Source: Coleophoma eucalyptorum (Eukaryota; Ascomycota; Leotiomycetes; Helotiales; Dermateaceae). From it: a stretch of DNA of 64,000 nucleotides. A model generated the notes under the pieces. The model was given only the letters and a program-made list of their open reading frames with translations, made no database searches and was not told where the DNA came from. The DNA lies in contig JALRME010000005.1 in assembly GCA_026120035.1 (NCBI GenBank), forward strand, positions 1,302,001 through 1,366,000, read 5' to 3'. Positions within the stretch are counted from its first letter, which is position 1. Each line of letters starts with the position of its first letter. The position numbers were made by a program, and so were the translations under genes. Below are positions 11,213 through 23,147 of this stretch, in pieces.

Positions 11213-14200
11213 ATGGCATTTTCTGGCTCCAACCAGGCCTTGAGCGCCGCCTACTCATTGTCAGTCAAGGACAGGTTAAGTGCTGTCAGTTGTTTGCTAA
11301 CCCTTGGTGTAGTGGTATTCTACTGCAGGCAGCTTTGGGTGCTTTACTTGTGTATTGGAACGGCCATGGTTCGGGAGTTTTTCAGGACGGCCGGAGGCTG
11401 GTCCTCGTGCTATTTCTGATATTCGCAGCCCTATGGGCGCAGATCGACTTTTTAAATCTCTTAATATCCCCCAATGCGTCGACTATCTGCCAGGTTGGCT
11501 TAATCTTCTCGACGACATTTGATCAGCTTGCGCGGGTGGTGTTGGAGCAATTTCTGTTGTGGTCAGTGGGCCATGGGACCAAGTTGACAGCTGCACGGGT
11601 GGTACTGCAGGTTATTTTGGTTGTGAGAGTGGTTGCGGGTGGAATATTGGCTGGATTTACACGACCACAATTTGCGCCAGTATGCGTTGCCCATACATCT
11701 CTCTTCCCTGTTTCAATCGTTGTACTGGCTCTGGATGGAATCATCGTTGGGACATTGCTCATCCAGGCTATGTCTCTTGGTTTGTTCCGAGATATGAGTG
11801 GTGGTCAATCAAGTGATAGAAAAGCTCAGAGCAAGGCCGTGGTTCTCATGATATTTGGCTTTGCTTTCTGGACCGGCATGAGTGTTCCCATGCTGCTGGG
11901 GCTTCGCAACATTATACTATTCCTGAGAACAGTACTTCCAGCCATTGCGTTGACCCTTCTTGTTGGTCAGTATAGATATCTCGTAAGTAATATTTTCCCC
12001 ACTGACAGTGTTTTAGGTCTCGTCATTGCCTTCCAAGAGGCCCTGGTTTCGACTAGAATCGATGAAGCGATCACTCCGGAGGCTCAGTCACCATTTATGA
12101 ATCCTATGCCACCGACCAGAGAAATCCTGCGAGACGATGTCAACGTGGACGGATCGCCTATCGCTCCACGAAATTATACCAAGAATGGCTTGTTCGTGGT
12201 GAATCCCTCGGCAACCCCTCAAGAATCCCCAGCAAGACCGCAGTTCCAGGGGAACTTCAAGAACGGAAATGGGGATTTCACCAAGAATGGAGGGGAGACG
12301 CGGGTACGAGAGGTTGAGATAAACGAGTCAAGTTCATCGACAGCACCCTTACCTAACGGACTCTCGCAGCTTAGCCAGACATACTCTGCAGAAGTTCGAC
12401 CATCAACAAACGGCCAGTCAGTCACTGCTCCAACACCTCAACAGAAGAAGTCCCTTTTCAATCGATCAAGGCCCGAGCCAAAGCTTAATGTTAGAGCACT
12501 TGGAATTTCTCGGCCCGTAATGGCCGATGTAGAAGGCTATTCTGGTCCAAGGATGCAGACTGTCGATCTTGCGACAGCAGCGGCCAGCGAACGCGAACGT
12601 CGAGAAGCTGCCAGTGCGAGATCACGTCTAGTAGCAGATGGTCCTGCTCCAAGACCTCCATATGCGACACTGCAAGATGGTCTTCGGAAAAGTTCTAGTG
12701 TTAAGAGGAAGGAGACGGCCGGAAGTAAATCTCGTGGGACACTGTCGCCTATCCCAAGCTCCAACTCATCAATGCTGGCAAACGGAACTTCAACTTCCGC
12801 TTCAATCTCGCCGGGCCGCGAGGAAGTCCGTCGAAGATCACCACGAAGCCAGACCGCAGTATTTGATGAAAAGGTTGTGGCTAGACCAACCCTGGAAATG
12901 AAGCAGACATTTGGACTCCCGGGAAATCCAAGGTCAAGAATGGATCTGGAAAGAGAGGCAGCCGGTTCTCAACCACAGACTGTGATGTTGATGAAGGACA
13001 TAGTCTATGACAACCCGAGTGTTGTAAAAACGATCATTGACTCTGCACCGAACATGTATGCCGATAAACGTCCAAAGACGGCTGGTGACCTTCCTACATT
13101 TTTCTCTTCTGATAGTAGGCCCAAGACGGCAAGCAGTGTATCGGTGTTTGCAGACGCTGGGGGCCTCAAATCCTCGGGTTCTATCATGCATAGACCTAGG
13201 CCAATCAAGCGTGGTAGTGCAAAGGAGGATACCAGTAGAGTGTCTGTTTTCTTTGGTGGAGTTCCTTCTCCCCATCATCGACGGAGCAAGTCCAGCGGTT
13301 CTTTGAACTTTCGAAAGTCAACACTGTACAACAGTTCTGGAAGTCCTGACCAACTACCACCGCTGCCCAAACCACCGACGACCGCCGCTGCCTTGACTCG
13401 CCTTTTGCCAAATGACACCCAAAGCATGTCCTTCGACGAGAAGATTGAGTTCTTGTTTCCAGCCCCACCAGGCGTTAGTCTAGCTGATCGTCGACGATCG
13501 TCAGTACCATCACTTCCCCGTGTCCCATCCGTGTTTCTCAGCGAGGGGCCTGTTGACCAGGACTCGAATGAGGTGAATAGACAAAGTTCCCGGGCTTCAA
13601 AACGAAGCACCTTGAATTTTGCAAATCAAAATTCGTCCCTACAACCTCAAATGCCTTCCTCGAAGGGTGTCTCTGCTCAGAATTTGGCACCAGAACAATC
13701 CCGCTTCAGTTCTACCACTTTCCAAACCATGGCTGACGATATCACTGAGGCTTGGCTGCCAGAACTCAATGAAGAAGAATCCAATATGGAAAGCCGTGAC
13801 CGTAACTCGATGCGTAGTAACCCGAGAAGATCCTCTGCAGTCTTCCGGGATGTGCGACGATCCGTTTTGAGCGAGGCAACAACAAGCGATATTCACTCAC
13901 ATGGTGGTGACACTTCTTTCTGGGGATCTGTTCATTCTCCTGCTCCAGCAATTGATATATCGGCTGCCAGAGCTCGACCGACGGTTATTGGCGGAGATGT
14001 ACAAGCGGTACCCAGCCTTTCTCCAAAGGCATTGATGCCTGTAGCAGATAATGGACTGGTCACAGCTGACAGGGACGGTGAGTATGTGACAATTGGTATA
14101 GAATCCGAGGAGAATCGGCACTCGTTCGTGAATATTGCGGACGGCAGTGCGCCTTCAGTCTTCCTTGAGTCAGAGGAAACTCTCCCACAAACTTCGCAAG

Positions 14201-17200
14201 AACAAGCCTACGTCCTTGAGAACGGAACCACATGGCACCGACGCATTGGTGATGAGTTACCAACATTTTCAGAACGAAGGAGTAGCGTCAGATCATCGCG
14301 AAAAATGCCTCCACCAATGCCTTTACGTCTCAACTCGAGAAAACAGGCTTCAGTAATCGTACGCCAGGCTGAACCATCTCCAGAGTCTGATGCTGAAGAG
14401 CGTGCCTTGAAGGAAATTCAGGACCAGTTGCAGCGTTTCGAGGAAGAGCCAACGCGCGATTCAGTTGGATCTCTTCTAAGGCGCATTCCCGATAGCGAAG
14501 ATGTGAGCGATGAATCTGAAGATCGCTTGAGACTTCTCGAGAATCTAGAGGCAGAAATGAGCCAGCAAGAGAACCAGTGGCAGCAATTGCATCAGAAGAA
14601 CTTTGATCGAGATTCAATGTCTGTTGTAATGACACCCGTAGCTCCTTTCGAGATCTCGACAGATGTGTCTAGAAACTCATCTGTAAGCTCATCTCGACCA
14701 CCGTCGAGAGGTGTGTCAAGGCGTGCTCGAATTAGAGGCACTATGACCTCTGGAATTCAAAGCGAGCAAAATTCTTCGACAAGCAGCTCTGATAACTCAA
14801 GAGCAAGTATCTGGCAGCAACGGCTTGCTGAGGCTCAGCTTGAATATATGGAAAATGCACCAGCTCTTTTGCGCAAGAAGAGCCTGAACTTTCTGGATGC
14901 TAGTAAGGTGCGCAATGGTAGCACTTCTACGAACTCTGAAGTCGAGCAAGTCGACGAAGTAGAAACCGAACGCCAACTAGCACATAAATCTCTCACACAG
15001 GAGGCCCCCTCTCTGTGGCAAGTTGCCTTGCCATCGCCAACAGCTGCTTTAGGTCGCCTCTGGGATGCGCCTTTTGAGTCCAAGAGCCAGGCTATATCTC
15101 CTGAACCTCCAGCAAAGGATGTACGACCAAGACAACGGCAGATTACCAGCTCCCTTGAACTCACTAGTCAAGCAATGTGGGCGAAACCAAGCTCCGCGCC
15201 GCACAGTCGTCCTGTTGTTGCCCTCTGGGGCTCTAAGCTTGTCCGTCCTGTTAGCATTAATACCCGACCTCTAACACAGAAGCCGGCACGCAAATCACGC
15301 CGTACGACTTTCCTTCCAGATATTAGTAAGTTTTGAAAAGCTTTACAAAGGACCTAACTAATTCCACATAGTCGAGAGTCCCCAACCTCTGCCCAATCAA
15401 AGAGAAACCTTGGGAATCTTCCAGTTCCCTTGGGGAGAACGTTCTGACAATGCAGTCTACAAGCCAGCTTTTAATCCAGATTTGCTTGCTGGTCCAGCAA
15501 TTAATAGCAGGCTTGACGCCCGCTCCCGTGAACTGGAGCCAGAGTTGGACGAATACTCTGCTTCTTTCTTCGATGACGATTTTGAAGAGGAAGATGATAG
15601 TGACTTGGAGGATGAGGAGGACGTTGAGAGCGACGACAATTTCGATGAGACAACCTTGTGGCACATTGCGAGTCTTTTGAAGACTGAGAATGTTCCTTCC
15701 AAGAACAGCCTCTTGCCGCCTCCCTTGGAAAGCATCGAACAGTACGACGACGATGTGACTGACTTTGACTCCGAGTCTGAGGATGAGATGCCTGTAGTTC
15801 CAAATTTCATGGTCAAATTCCCTATTCAACCACTTGCTCGGAGCTCTACACAATCAGCTCCCAGAAGCTTGCTTTGGGACGACATCTCTGCTCCATCATC
15901 ACCAATAAGGCTCGTCGGTCTACCTCAACCAGAACTCAGTCTTTGGCAGGCATATATACCGACGGATAATGTTCTTCGCTCAGTACCTCGGGTATCGAAT
16001 GATGTTCCTGAACTCAAGTCTCGTGAGTTGTGGCAACCAGCAGCCCTTACCGTTCCAACTGCCTCAGACATTATGTGGGGGGCCAAGCCAGAGGCTGTAG
16101 CACCAAAGCCAAAGGCTGCAGCAACAAAACCAGGTGTCTGGGCTCCTTCCACCAAAGCAGAATGGATAATGAGCGAGGGCCTTTTCACAGCAAACAATGG
16201 AAGAGCTGACTTCCGCTCCAGCAAGCTTATGGCTGCTGCTGTCAATATGACGTCCAAGCCTCGCAAGAATCTTGCTCCAGCGCCAGAATTGACTACTAGA
16301 AGACTTTGGAACAGAAGAAACAATCTTGTCTATGAACGTGATTGGATCTCTGAATCCTCCGTCCGCCCAACGAGTCCTTCAATGGATTCGCTACCATCAT
16401 CTGGCCGCTCAAGTCCCACGTCGGAAACTGCATCGCTTCGAACAACAAGCACCAAGGCCTCCTCGATCTGGAGCTCTGCTGCATCGATTAGAACAACTGC
16501 CAACAAGGGTCCTGTATTCGATAGAAAGCCTCAGTCGCCAAAAGATGATATCCCGAGGTCTCGTTTCCCATCACCAGCGGAGGAAAAGCATGCTGCAAGA
16601 TTCCAATCTAAACTTCCTGTACATCAAGAGGAGCCACAGGAACCCCCCCGTCCGAAGTCCAAGGGCTTTGCGGCAGCTCGTAGCATGTTCGAAGCAAAAT
16701 CTGCGGCCGTTCCTGCCCCACCAGTTAACAAGTTCTGGCAGAAGCCAACTGTGGCTGCAGCTGCGGCCTCCAAAATTCCAGTAAAGGCCGTGCCGAAGGC
16801 CGAGCGACCGCAGCGTCGGCGCATCGCGACTACCCCCGCCGACTGGGACACAGCCCTGAACGAAGCCATCCGAGCTGGCACTCCAAAGGTCACCATTGTT
16901 CGCCGTGTGACAGCACCAAGCGAGTGGGACAGTGCGTTAGCGAGAGCGATTTCACTAAGCAAAGCTCGCATCGCAAGACCGCAGGCCTCTGTTGCGATGT
17001 GGGACCAAGCACTTGCCGAAGCGCTCTCGAGCAACGCCCCTAAGACATCTCAACCTGAATATAATCCGGCTGTTCTTCATCCAGTGTTCTTCACGAAGAG
17101 TCTGTCGTCGACATCCTCAGAGGTTCATCCCGCTGCATTGGGACACTTTGTCAACAGCCGTGTCCCCGAGATTGTAAAATCTGAATATGATCCAGCTGTC

Positions 17201-20200
17201 CTCCATCCTGTATTCTTCACCAAGAATTTGACCTCGCGATCTTCTGATGTTCATCCAGCTGCCTTGGGACACTTTTTCAACGTCAATGTGCCTAAGATTG
17301 TCAAACCTGAATATGATCCGGCCGTCCTCCACCCTGTATTCTTTACGAAGAATTTGACTTCGCGATCATCTGATGTTCACCCTGCTGCCTCTGGACACAT
17401 CATCAAGCGGATGAAGCATCGCAGTGCCAGAGTTGCAGATTGGGAAAGCGCATTAGCGCAGGCTATCTCTGCCAGCAAACCGAAACGTCTCCAGGCCACC
17501 CCAGCCGCCTGGGAAGCTGCCCTTGTAGAAGCGATTGCACTGAGCAAAAGTGAAGATCTAACCATGTCAAAGTTGTCCATCCCCACTATACCCACAGATG
17601 TACCAGCGTGGATGGCAGACGAGATGTTCAAGTTACACCGCCATTCAACTGTTGGCGAAATAAGCGCCATCCCCCGAACAATTACTCCTATTAAAGAGTC
17701 CAAGCCGCCAACTGCTGTAGAAATTATCGCACAGCCATCCGAGGAGAACTTGGCTCCTGTCTGGGTTGCTCCAATCCCAGCGCCGGGAGAGCTTCCAGAA
17801 TGGAAGAAAGACGAGATTTTCAAGGAGCAATATCATTCAGGTGTGGATATCGATGCAATTATTCCTCAAACTTGGGTGGCGCCAGTTGGAACTTCACCAG
17901 TGAACGCACCTGGCACACTTGCTCAAACTGAAATATTTGCCAACCTCAAGAGTGACTCGATCAAGCGAGTAAGCACCTCTCGACCTGCAGAGCTTCCTCG
18001 CCTCAGCTCTAGCGAACTCTTTAGACCAACCAGCAAATCAATCTCCATTGCGAACTGGATCATGGCTTCCTCAGCATCATCCGCCACCGATAACATGACT
18101 TGGGTTGCTCCTTGCCCTGTCATAGATCCCAAGACTGTCCCTGGTACTCTCGCAACCCGTGATCTCTTTACCGAACTCCAGGTCGAATCTGTGAAGCGAG
18201 TCGCCATAGCGCGCCAGACTCCTTTGCCAGTCTTAAAGTCTACGGAGCTCTTCAAGCCAAGTACTCAATCTAAGACTGAAATAAACTGGATTTTTGCTTC
18301 CTCTGCCACGAAGTTCGTCCAAAACGAAACTGTTACTCTAGAAGCGGTTGCCATTCAAGAAGTTGTCATCTTGGAAGAGGTAACTATTCCAGCAGATATT
18401 GCAGCCCCAGTTGAGGCCATCCCTTCTGTATCTACTCTTCCACCCAATGCTTCCAGCCGAGCCTCTACATGGATTGCTCCATCACCTGCCACAACTGCCA
18501 CGATCTTTGGAACAGTTGCAGCCACAGAGATGTTCGCTAACGCAAACATGGAGCATGTTCGAAAGCCAGCGAGCTCGCGTCCAGCAGCTCTACCCAGCCT
18601 TGAATCCACCGAGCTATTCCAGCCAGCAACACCTAGCAAAGGTGAAACGAACTGGCTCAGAGCATCAATTGTACCAGCAGCCTCCAGTCTTACTCCTTCC
18701 ATGACCTGGGTAGCACCACCAAAAGCAACCAAGAAGACAATCCCAGGAACTCTTGCTACTACCGACCTCTTCACTCATGAAGCTAGTACTCAAATCAAGA
18801 GAGCTTCGGCTGCGCGATCAGCTGCTCTGCCTCGTCTATCGTCAAGCAAGCTCTTCACACCAGTTCCCAAGTCCAGCGAGAAGGTCAACTGGCTCAAGAG
18901 ATCATCTACGCAACCACAAACTGCTCAGCCTCTTGTCTCAGTGCCCGAGGCTGTTAGCATGCCAAAATTGAGCCTTCCAAGTGTCGCGAGCTCCCAGACT
19001 TGGGCAGCTCCACTTGCTCGGGTCCAAAGCACCGCACCAGGCACTCTTGCCAGTACTGATATGTTCACCAACATCAGCTCAGTACAAAGCAAAAGAGTAT
19101 CAACACTACGCTCTGTAGCACTCCCGCGTCTCTCTTCGCAAGCACTCTTCCAGCCCTCGCCCCGCGCCAGTACGGAAGTAAACTGGCTTAATCGATCTTC
19201 TGCACAACCACAGACTGCCCAGCCTCTTGTTTCTGTACCCGAGGTTGTTAGCATGCCAAAATTGAGCCTTCAAAGTGTCGCGAGCTCCCAGACTTGGGCA
19301 GCTCCACTTGCTCGGGTCCAAAGCACCGCACCAGGCACTCTTGCCAGTACTGATATGTTCACCAACATCAGCTCAGTACAAAGCAAAAGAGTATCAACAC
19401 TACGCTCTGTAGCACTTCCACGTCTCTCTTCGCAAGCACTCTTCCAGCCCTCGCCCCGCGCCAGTACGGAAGTAAACTGGCTTAATCGATCTTCTACGCA
19501 ACCACAGACTACTCAGCCTCTTGTTTCCGTACCCGAGGTTGTTAGCATGCCAAAATTGAGTCTTCCAAGTGTCGCGAGCTCCCAAACTTGGGCAGCTCCA
19601 CTTGCTCGGGTCCAAAGCACCGCACCAGGCACTCTTGCCAGTACTGATATGTTCACCGATATGAGCCCAGCACAAGTTAAAAGAACACCTAAACCGCGCC
19701 CTACAGCACTTCCCCACCTCTTTTCTATGAATCTCTTTGAACAGTCACCACGGGCTAGCACTGAAGTGGACTGGCTCAAGCGATCATCGATGCGACCAAC
19801 ATCAAATGGCTTAATTGAACCAACAAATACCTCTAGAGAGCCAACCTCATCTCAGCCAGCCAGCAGCAGAATCCAAACTTGGATTGCGCCACTAGCAGAG
19901 TCAAGCAAAGCTGCTCCAGGTACTCTCGCAGCCACTGAACTCTTCACCGATCTCAATAACAGCTCCGCGCAGATCAAGCGTGTATCAAGCATCCGACCAG
20001 CTGCATTGCCTCGTCTGAATTCTACGCAGCTCTTTGCGCCTGCTGCTGTACCAGAAAACGAGGTGAACTGGCTCCACATGTCTTCTTACACTGTGCCCTT
20101 TGTTCTCGAGGGTACGGAGGAGACTACCGAGGAAGACAGTTTCGATGAGTCAGAAGAGTATTCAGAAGATTCCGAGGAAATGGTGGAGGATGTTGAGGGT

Positions 20201-20326
20201 GATAGCTCCGAATCTGCAGATGATTTAGATAGCCCTACGGTGTGGGACTTGAAAGTGGATGAGATTGAGGAGCTAGAGCAGTGGATTAAGAAGGATGATT
20301 ATTTGAGGGCGTCGAGGATGATTTGA
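11213..20326 (+). CDS. Giant seven-helix membrane protein with Trp-rich repeat tail, ~3,009 aa, function unknown
   Basis: Three exons: 11213-11274 (or -11259), 11313-15325, 15372-20326. The second intron has GTAAGT, CTAACTAA branch and ATAG, and joins the frames in phase, so the two long frames are one gene. The first has a TGCTAAC branch and TGTAG, with two in-frame donor choices. The first ~260 residues hold seven hydrophobic segments (for example LVLVLFLIFAALWAQ, VSIVVLALDGIIVGTLLI, VVLMIFGFAFWTG). The rest is Ser/Pro-rich and apparently disordered, with scattered Trp motifs (SLWQ, LWDA, ELWQPA), five WxxALxxAI units (about 16830-17550), three 42-residue repeats (17057-17434), and eight ~75-100-residue modules (17868-20085) of pattern TWxAP..PGTLAxTDLF..KR..ALPRLxSxxLF.P..NWL. 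The C-terminus is strongly acidic. I do not recognise a named family. It could be annotated elsewhere as two genes. Confidence 0.8.
16828..17550 (+). repeat. WxxALxxAI short repeat family in the giant protein
   Basis: Five coding units: WDTALNEAI, WDSALARAI, WDQALAEAL, WESALAQAI and WEAALVEAI, at about 16846, 16925, 16999, 17440 and 17509. Three lie before and two after the 42-residue repeat block, so the block seems to be inserted within this family. Each looks like a short amphipathic helix with an invariant Trp. Confidence 0.75.
17057..17434 (+). repeat. 126-bp (42-residue) tandem repeat, 3 copies
   Basis: Copies begin at 17057, 17183 and 17309, an exact 126-bp period. Each starts with GAATAT and encodes EY(N/D)PAVLHPVFFTK followed by an S-rich link and (E/D)VHPAA. 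The second and third copies are more alike; the third ends differently (SGHIIK). Lies inside exon 3 of the giant membrane protein gene. Confidence 0.9.
18959..19840 (+). repeat. 294-bp (98-residue) near-identical tandem repeat, about 3 copies
   Basis: Unit starts at 18959, 19253 and 19547, an exact 294-bp spacing that keeps the frame. By direct comparison the first two units differ at 8 of 294 bases. The third is near-identical for about its first 110 bp, then diverges. Each unit is one module of the larger TWxAP-PGTLA-NWL family, of which more diverged copies flank it on both sides. Confidence 0.93.
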
Positions 20327-20779
20327 GATAGGAGATGAAGGCGAAATAATCCATTATTTAAGGAGAGATTAGACAGAGGTGTAATCTCCTCGCACAATTA
20401 TTTTCTTTTGCGTATTTCTTGGTGTTTTTTTTTTGGTATAAGGTAGGCGGGGAAGCAACGGCATATTGCACTACAAGATATCCACCCTCTGCGATAACGA
20501 GGAGTTTCTTTTCATGTCTTTGGCTATTTTGCTTGGTGCGATACAATACCTTGATAGATGTCAACAGTGATATGGTTTTTTCATACCGTATTCAACTTGT
20601 CCCGAATTTGTATAACATACCTATCTATCTATCCGCATCTTAAGCCTTTTTTTTTTTTTATTTCGCAATAAAGAGAAGACGGAGGAGATAATTAGGAGAA
20701 GGGGGAAAAAATGTATTATAAAATTCGTATTAGATAGAATGAAGAGTGTCTTCCTTATATCTAGCTTTCTAGAATTCTC
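20327..20779. other. Intergenic, convergent 3' ends
   Basis: 453 bp between the giant gene and the HET gene stops. AT-rich, with a poly-T run near 20646-20660. No gene seen. Confidence 0.6.
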
Positions 20780-22834
20780 CTAGAAAATCGTAGTCCTCTC
20801 CTTTGCCCAATTTTTGCCATTCGCGAAATCCTCCGCGATCCTCACCATCCCAATCCTCACATATCCGCCACCTTCAGCGGCTCGTCGACACAGCACGAGT
20901 CCATAGATCATACCACGGAAGTTTTGTGCTGCATACCCAGCCATCTCGGCAATTTGTATAAGGACAACTCCTGTTTGATTGCGGAAGAGATCTTCGATGC
21001 AAAAGGAGGTGAGGTCAAAGACCACAAGAATCGTGCCAGCTTTAACATCTTGGTGCTCGAAGATCTTATCTCCCGTCACCTGTGGCTGGCGAGCTAGGAG
21101 GAAGCGGTGCTGGTCTTCTGGGCCAGCTTCAAAGACTGGGCCGAGAAGTGTTAGAGATGCGGACGTGACTTGTGCAAAGACGTCGTTATTTACGTTTTGT
21201 ATGGCTATATCAACAACAGTGGAGATTGGTACGAGATGCCCCTGTCCCTTGTATGGCTTGAGATGCGGATGAAACAGGGACCAGACATTCCGAGCGGGAT
21301 TTGCAATGGTGTTGACAGATGCCCAGCTCCAGGAAGGCGCAACATATGTCTCGGATCGAAAACCCGGGGGAGAGACATACCAAAGGAGACCTCGATGCAT
21401 CTCTTGCAGCCATAAGCCAGCTCGATAGTCATCCCTTGTGTGCTTCTCAACCTCGCGTGCAAGGCCAGATATCGCCAGGAAGCGATCTGTGTCGTAGGTC
21501 AGACTTCGCGAGGCAAAGTTATTGACCATTTGATACCACAGCGTGGGCACATCCATCACCACGGGACTACCGCCTTGAGGTTTGTTCTCTATCTCAGAAT
21601 TACGCCGCTTGAGAAGCTCTGGCGGTAGGCAAATAAACCGGCCGTGGTTGAGATCTCGATTGTTCTTCGGCACACCATGAGGAAGCTCTTCCGTGCAGTC
21701 TATCGTGCGGCATTGCCAGCGTAGTCGCTGTTTTGTCCATCTAATGACTCGAGGTGAAAGGACATCTTCTTGTAATGTCCAAGCCCTTCTTGAAAGAGGC
21801 CCTGGGGCCATGTCTGCGATGCGGATATTCTTCCGCAGAAGCAAATGGCCTCTTGTCCCTTGGGAGTTGTGATAAGGAACGCGGACTCTAGGAGAGAATA
21901 GGTGTCTGTCGGTAAGCGCAGGATCTAATATACTCTGAGTGCTATCTGCTGCAGTGTCGCAAGCAATAGTCAAGAGAGAGTTCTTGTAGATGTATCCCAT
22001 ATTTGAGGACTCGAGTAGCCAGTCTTCTGGCGCGTCTTGGATAATGCACAACGAATCGATCCAGAGATATCGCTGTTTGAAATGTCGAGTGATCTTGATT
22101 GCATCTCTGAATAGCTCTGGGAGCTTATCAAGAGGAATTGCCTCTTGGTGCTCTTGTAAGGTACTCAACGTCGTCCTTAGAGGTTGGATCTTACCCCAGC
22201 AATGGCTGAGCGTGAACCAATTCCCGATAGCACCATTGGCCACAACAAGACAAGGAATTGAATTATCCATCAGCCCTACATCGACTACACGGGTGGGTAA
22301 TCTTCGCCCCTCGTCATCATTTGAAGTGTTTGAAGTGCAGTCCCTATGAGTATGTAGACAGTTCTGTAGCCATTGCTGGGCCAAGTTGAAACATGCATCA
22401 GATCCTGGATCGATATCAATAGGACGATGCTGTATCAATGGAGCCAAGGGATCATCTTTAAAGATTAGCTCGAGTACTTTTTCGCTTTATACCAGTAGGT
22501 CAAAATAACCTTCTGTCACAGCCATGAGACAGCCACCAAAAACATACGGCGACGCCTTCGTCCTTGAAGTTTGGCTCAACCACATCACGGGTCCTAATTT
22601 ACCACCTGACTGCCGACGGCATTGCAACACGATCTGAGAAGTGGAATCCCATTTCGAATTTACAGATGTAGGTTTAGAATTGTTCTCACGTTCCTGGCAG
22701 TCTCTAATCAGGATGCAAAATTCACAACCAGCGGCGGCTGATTGAGCAAGATCTTTAAAATTGGCGTGGTGTCTGATGCCTTCGGGAGATGTAAGCTGAT
22801 CGAGATCAATCTCGGCACATAGTAGACAGAGCAT
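20780..22834 (-). CDS. HET-domain (heterokaryon incompatibility) protein
   Basis: Belongs to the fungal HET family, linked to non-self recognition and cell death. The frame reads LCAEIDLDQLTSPEGIRHHA, a typical HET N-terminal lead, then GCEFCILI, then the core: FTLSHCWG, PLRTT, IPLDKLPELFRDAI, RYLWIDSLCIIQDAPEDW, ES..MGYIYKNSLLTIA. ATG at 22834 is chosen because the frame upstream has only non-ATG codons. The frame is interrupted by one TAA (22492-22494 region), yet both sides are in the same frame. A 54-nt intron with a weak GTTATT donor, GCTAATC branch and TTTAAAG acceptor would remove it without changing frame, giving about 666 aa. Otherwise the gene carries a premature stop and may be a pseudogene. 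HET genes are often polymorphic or broken. Confidence 0.82.
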
Positions 22835-23147
22835 CAGCCTGGTGAAAGCATTTGTTCGTCCGTCATGCAGTGCAGTGCTTTCGCTCTTGTGAAGTGCAGA
22901 AAACAACAATGGTTCGGGTTAAAGGTGAGAAGGCAGAGGTGTCGGGGGATTATCGGTTAAACTATCTACATGGAATGGATCTATAAACACGGTTGAAAAC
23001 ACAATGCTTCATACATTGTTCTCATCCAGAAGTAAACCCGCAATTATGATATACTATCTGTCGCCTAGCCATCGATTGAAGAATAACTCCACCTATGCAA
23101 AACTCCAAAACTCAAAAGATAAAAGAATATGCCTTTATACAGACTAT
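22835..23147. other. Intergenic between HET gene and LRR gene
   Basis: 313 bp, 5' flank of the HET gene and 3' flank of the LRR gene, both minus strand. Nothing recognised. Confidence 0.5.
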
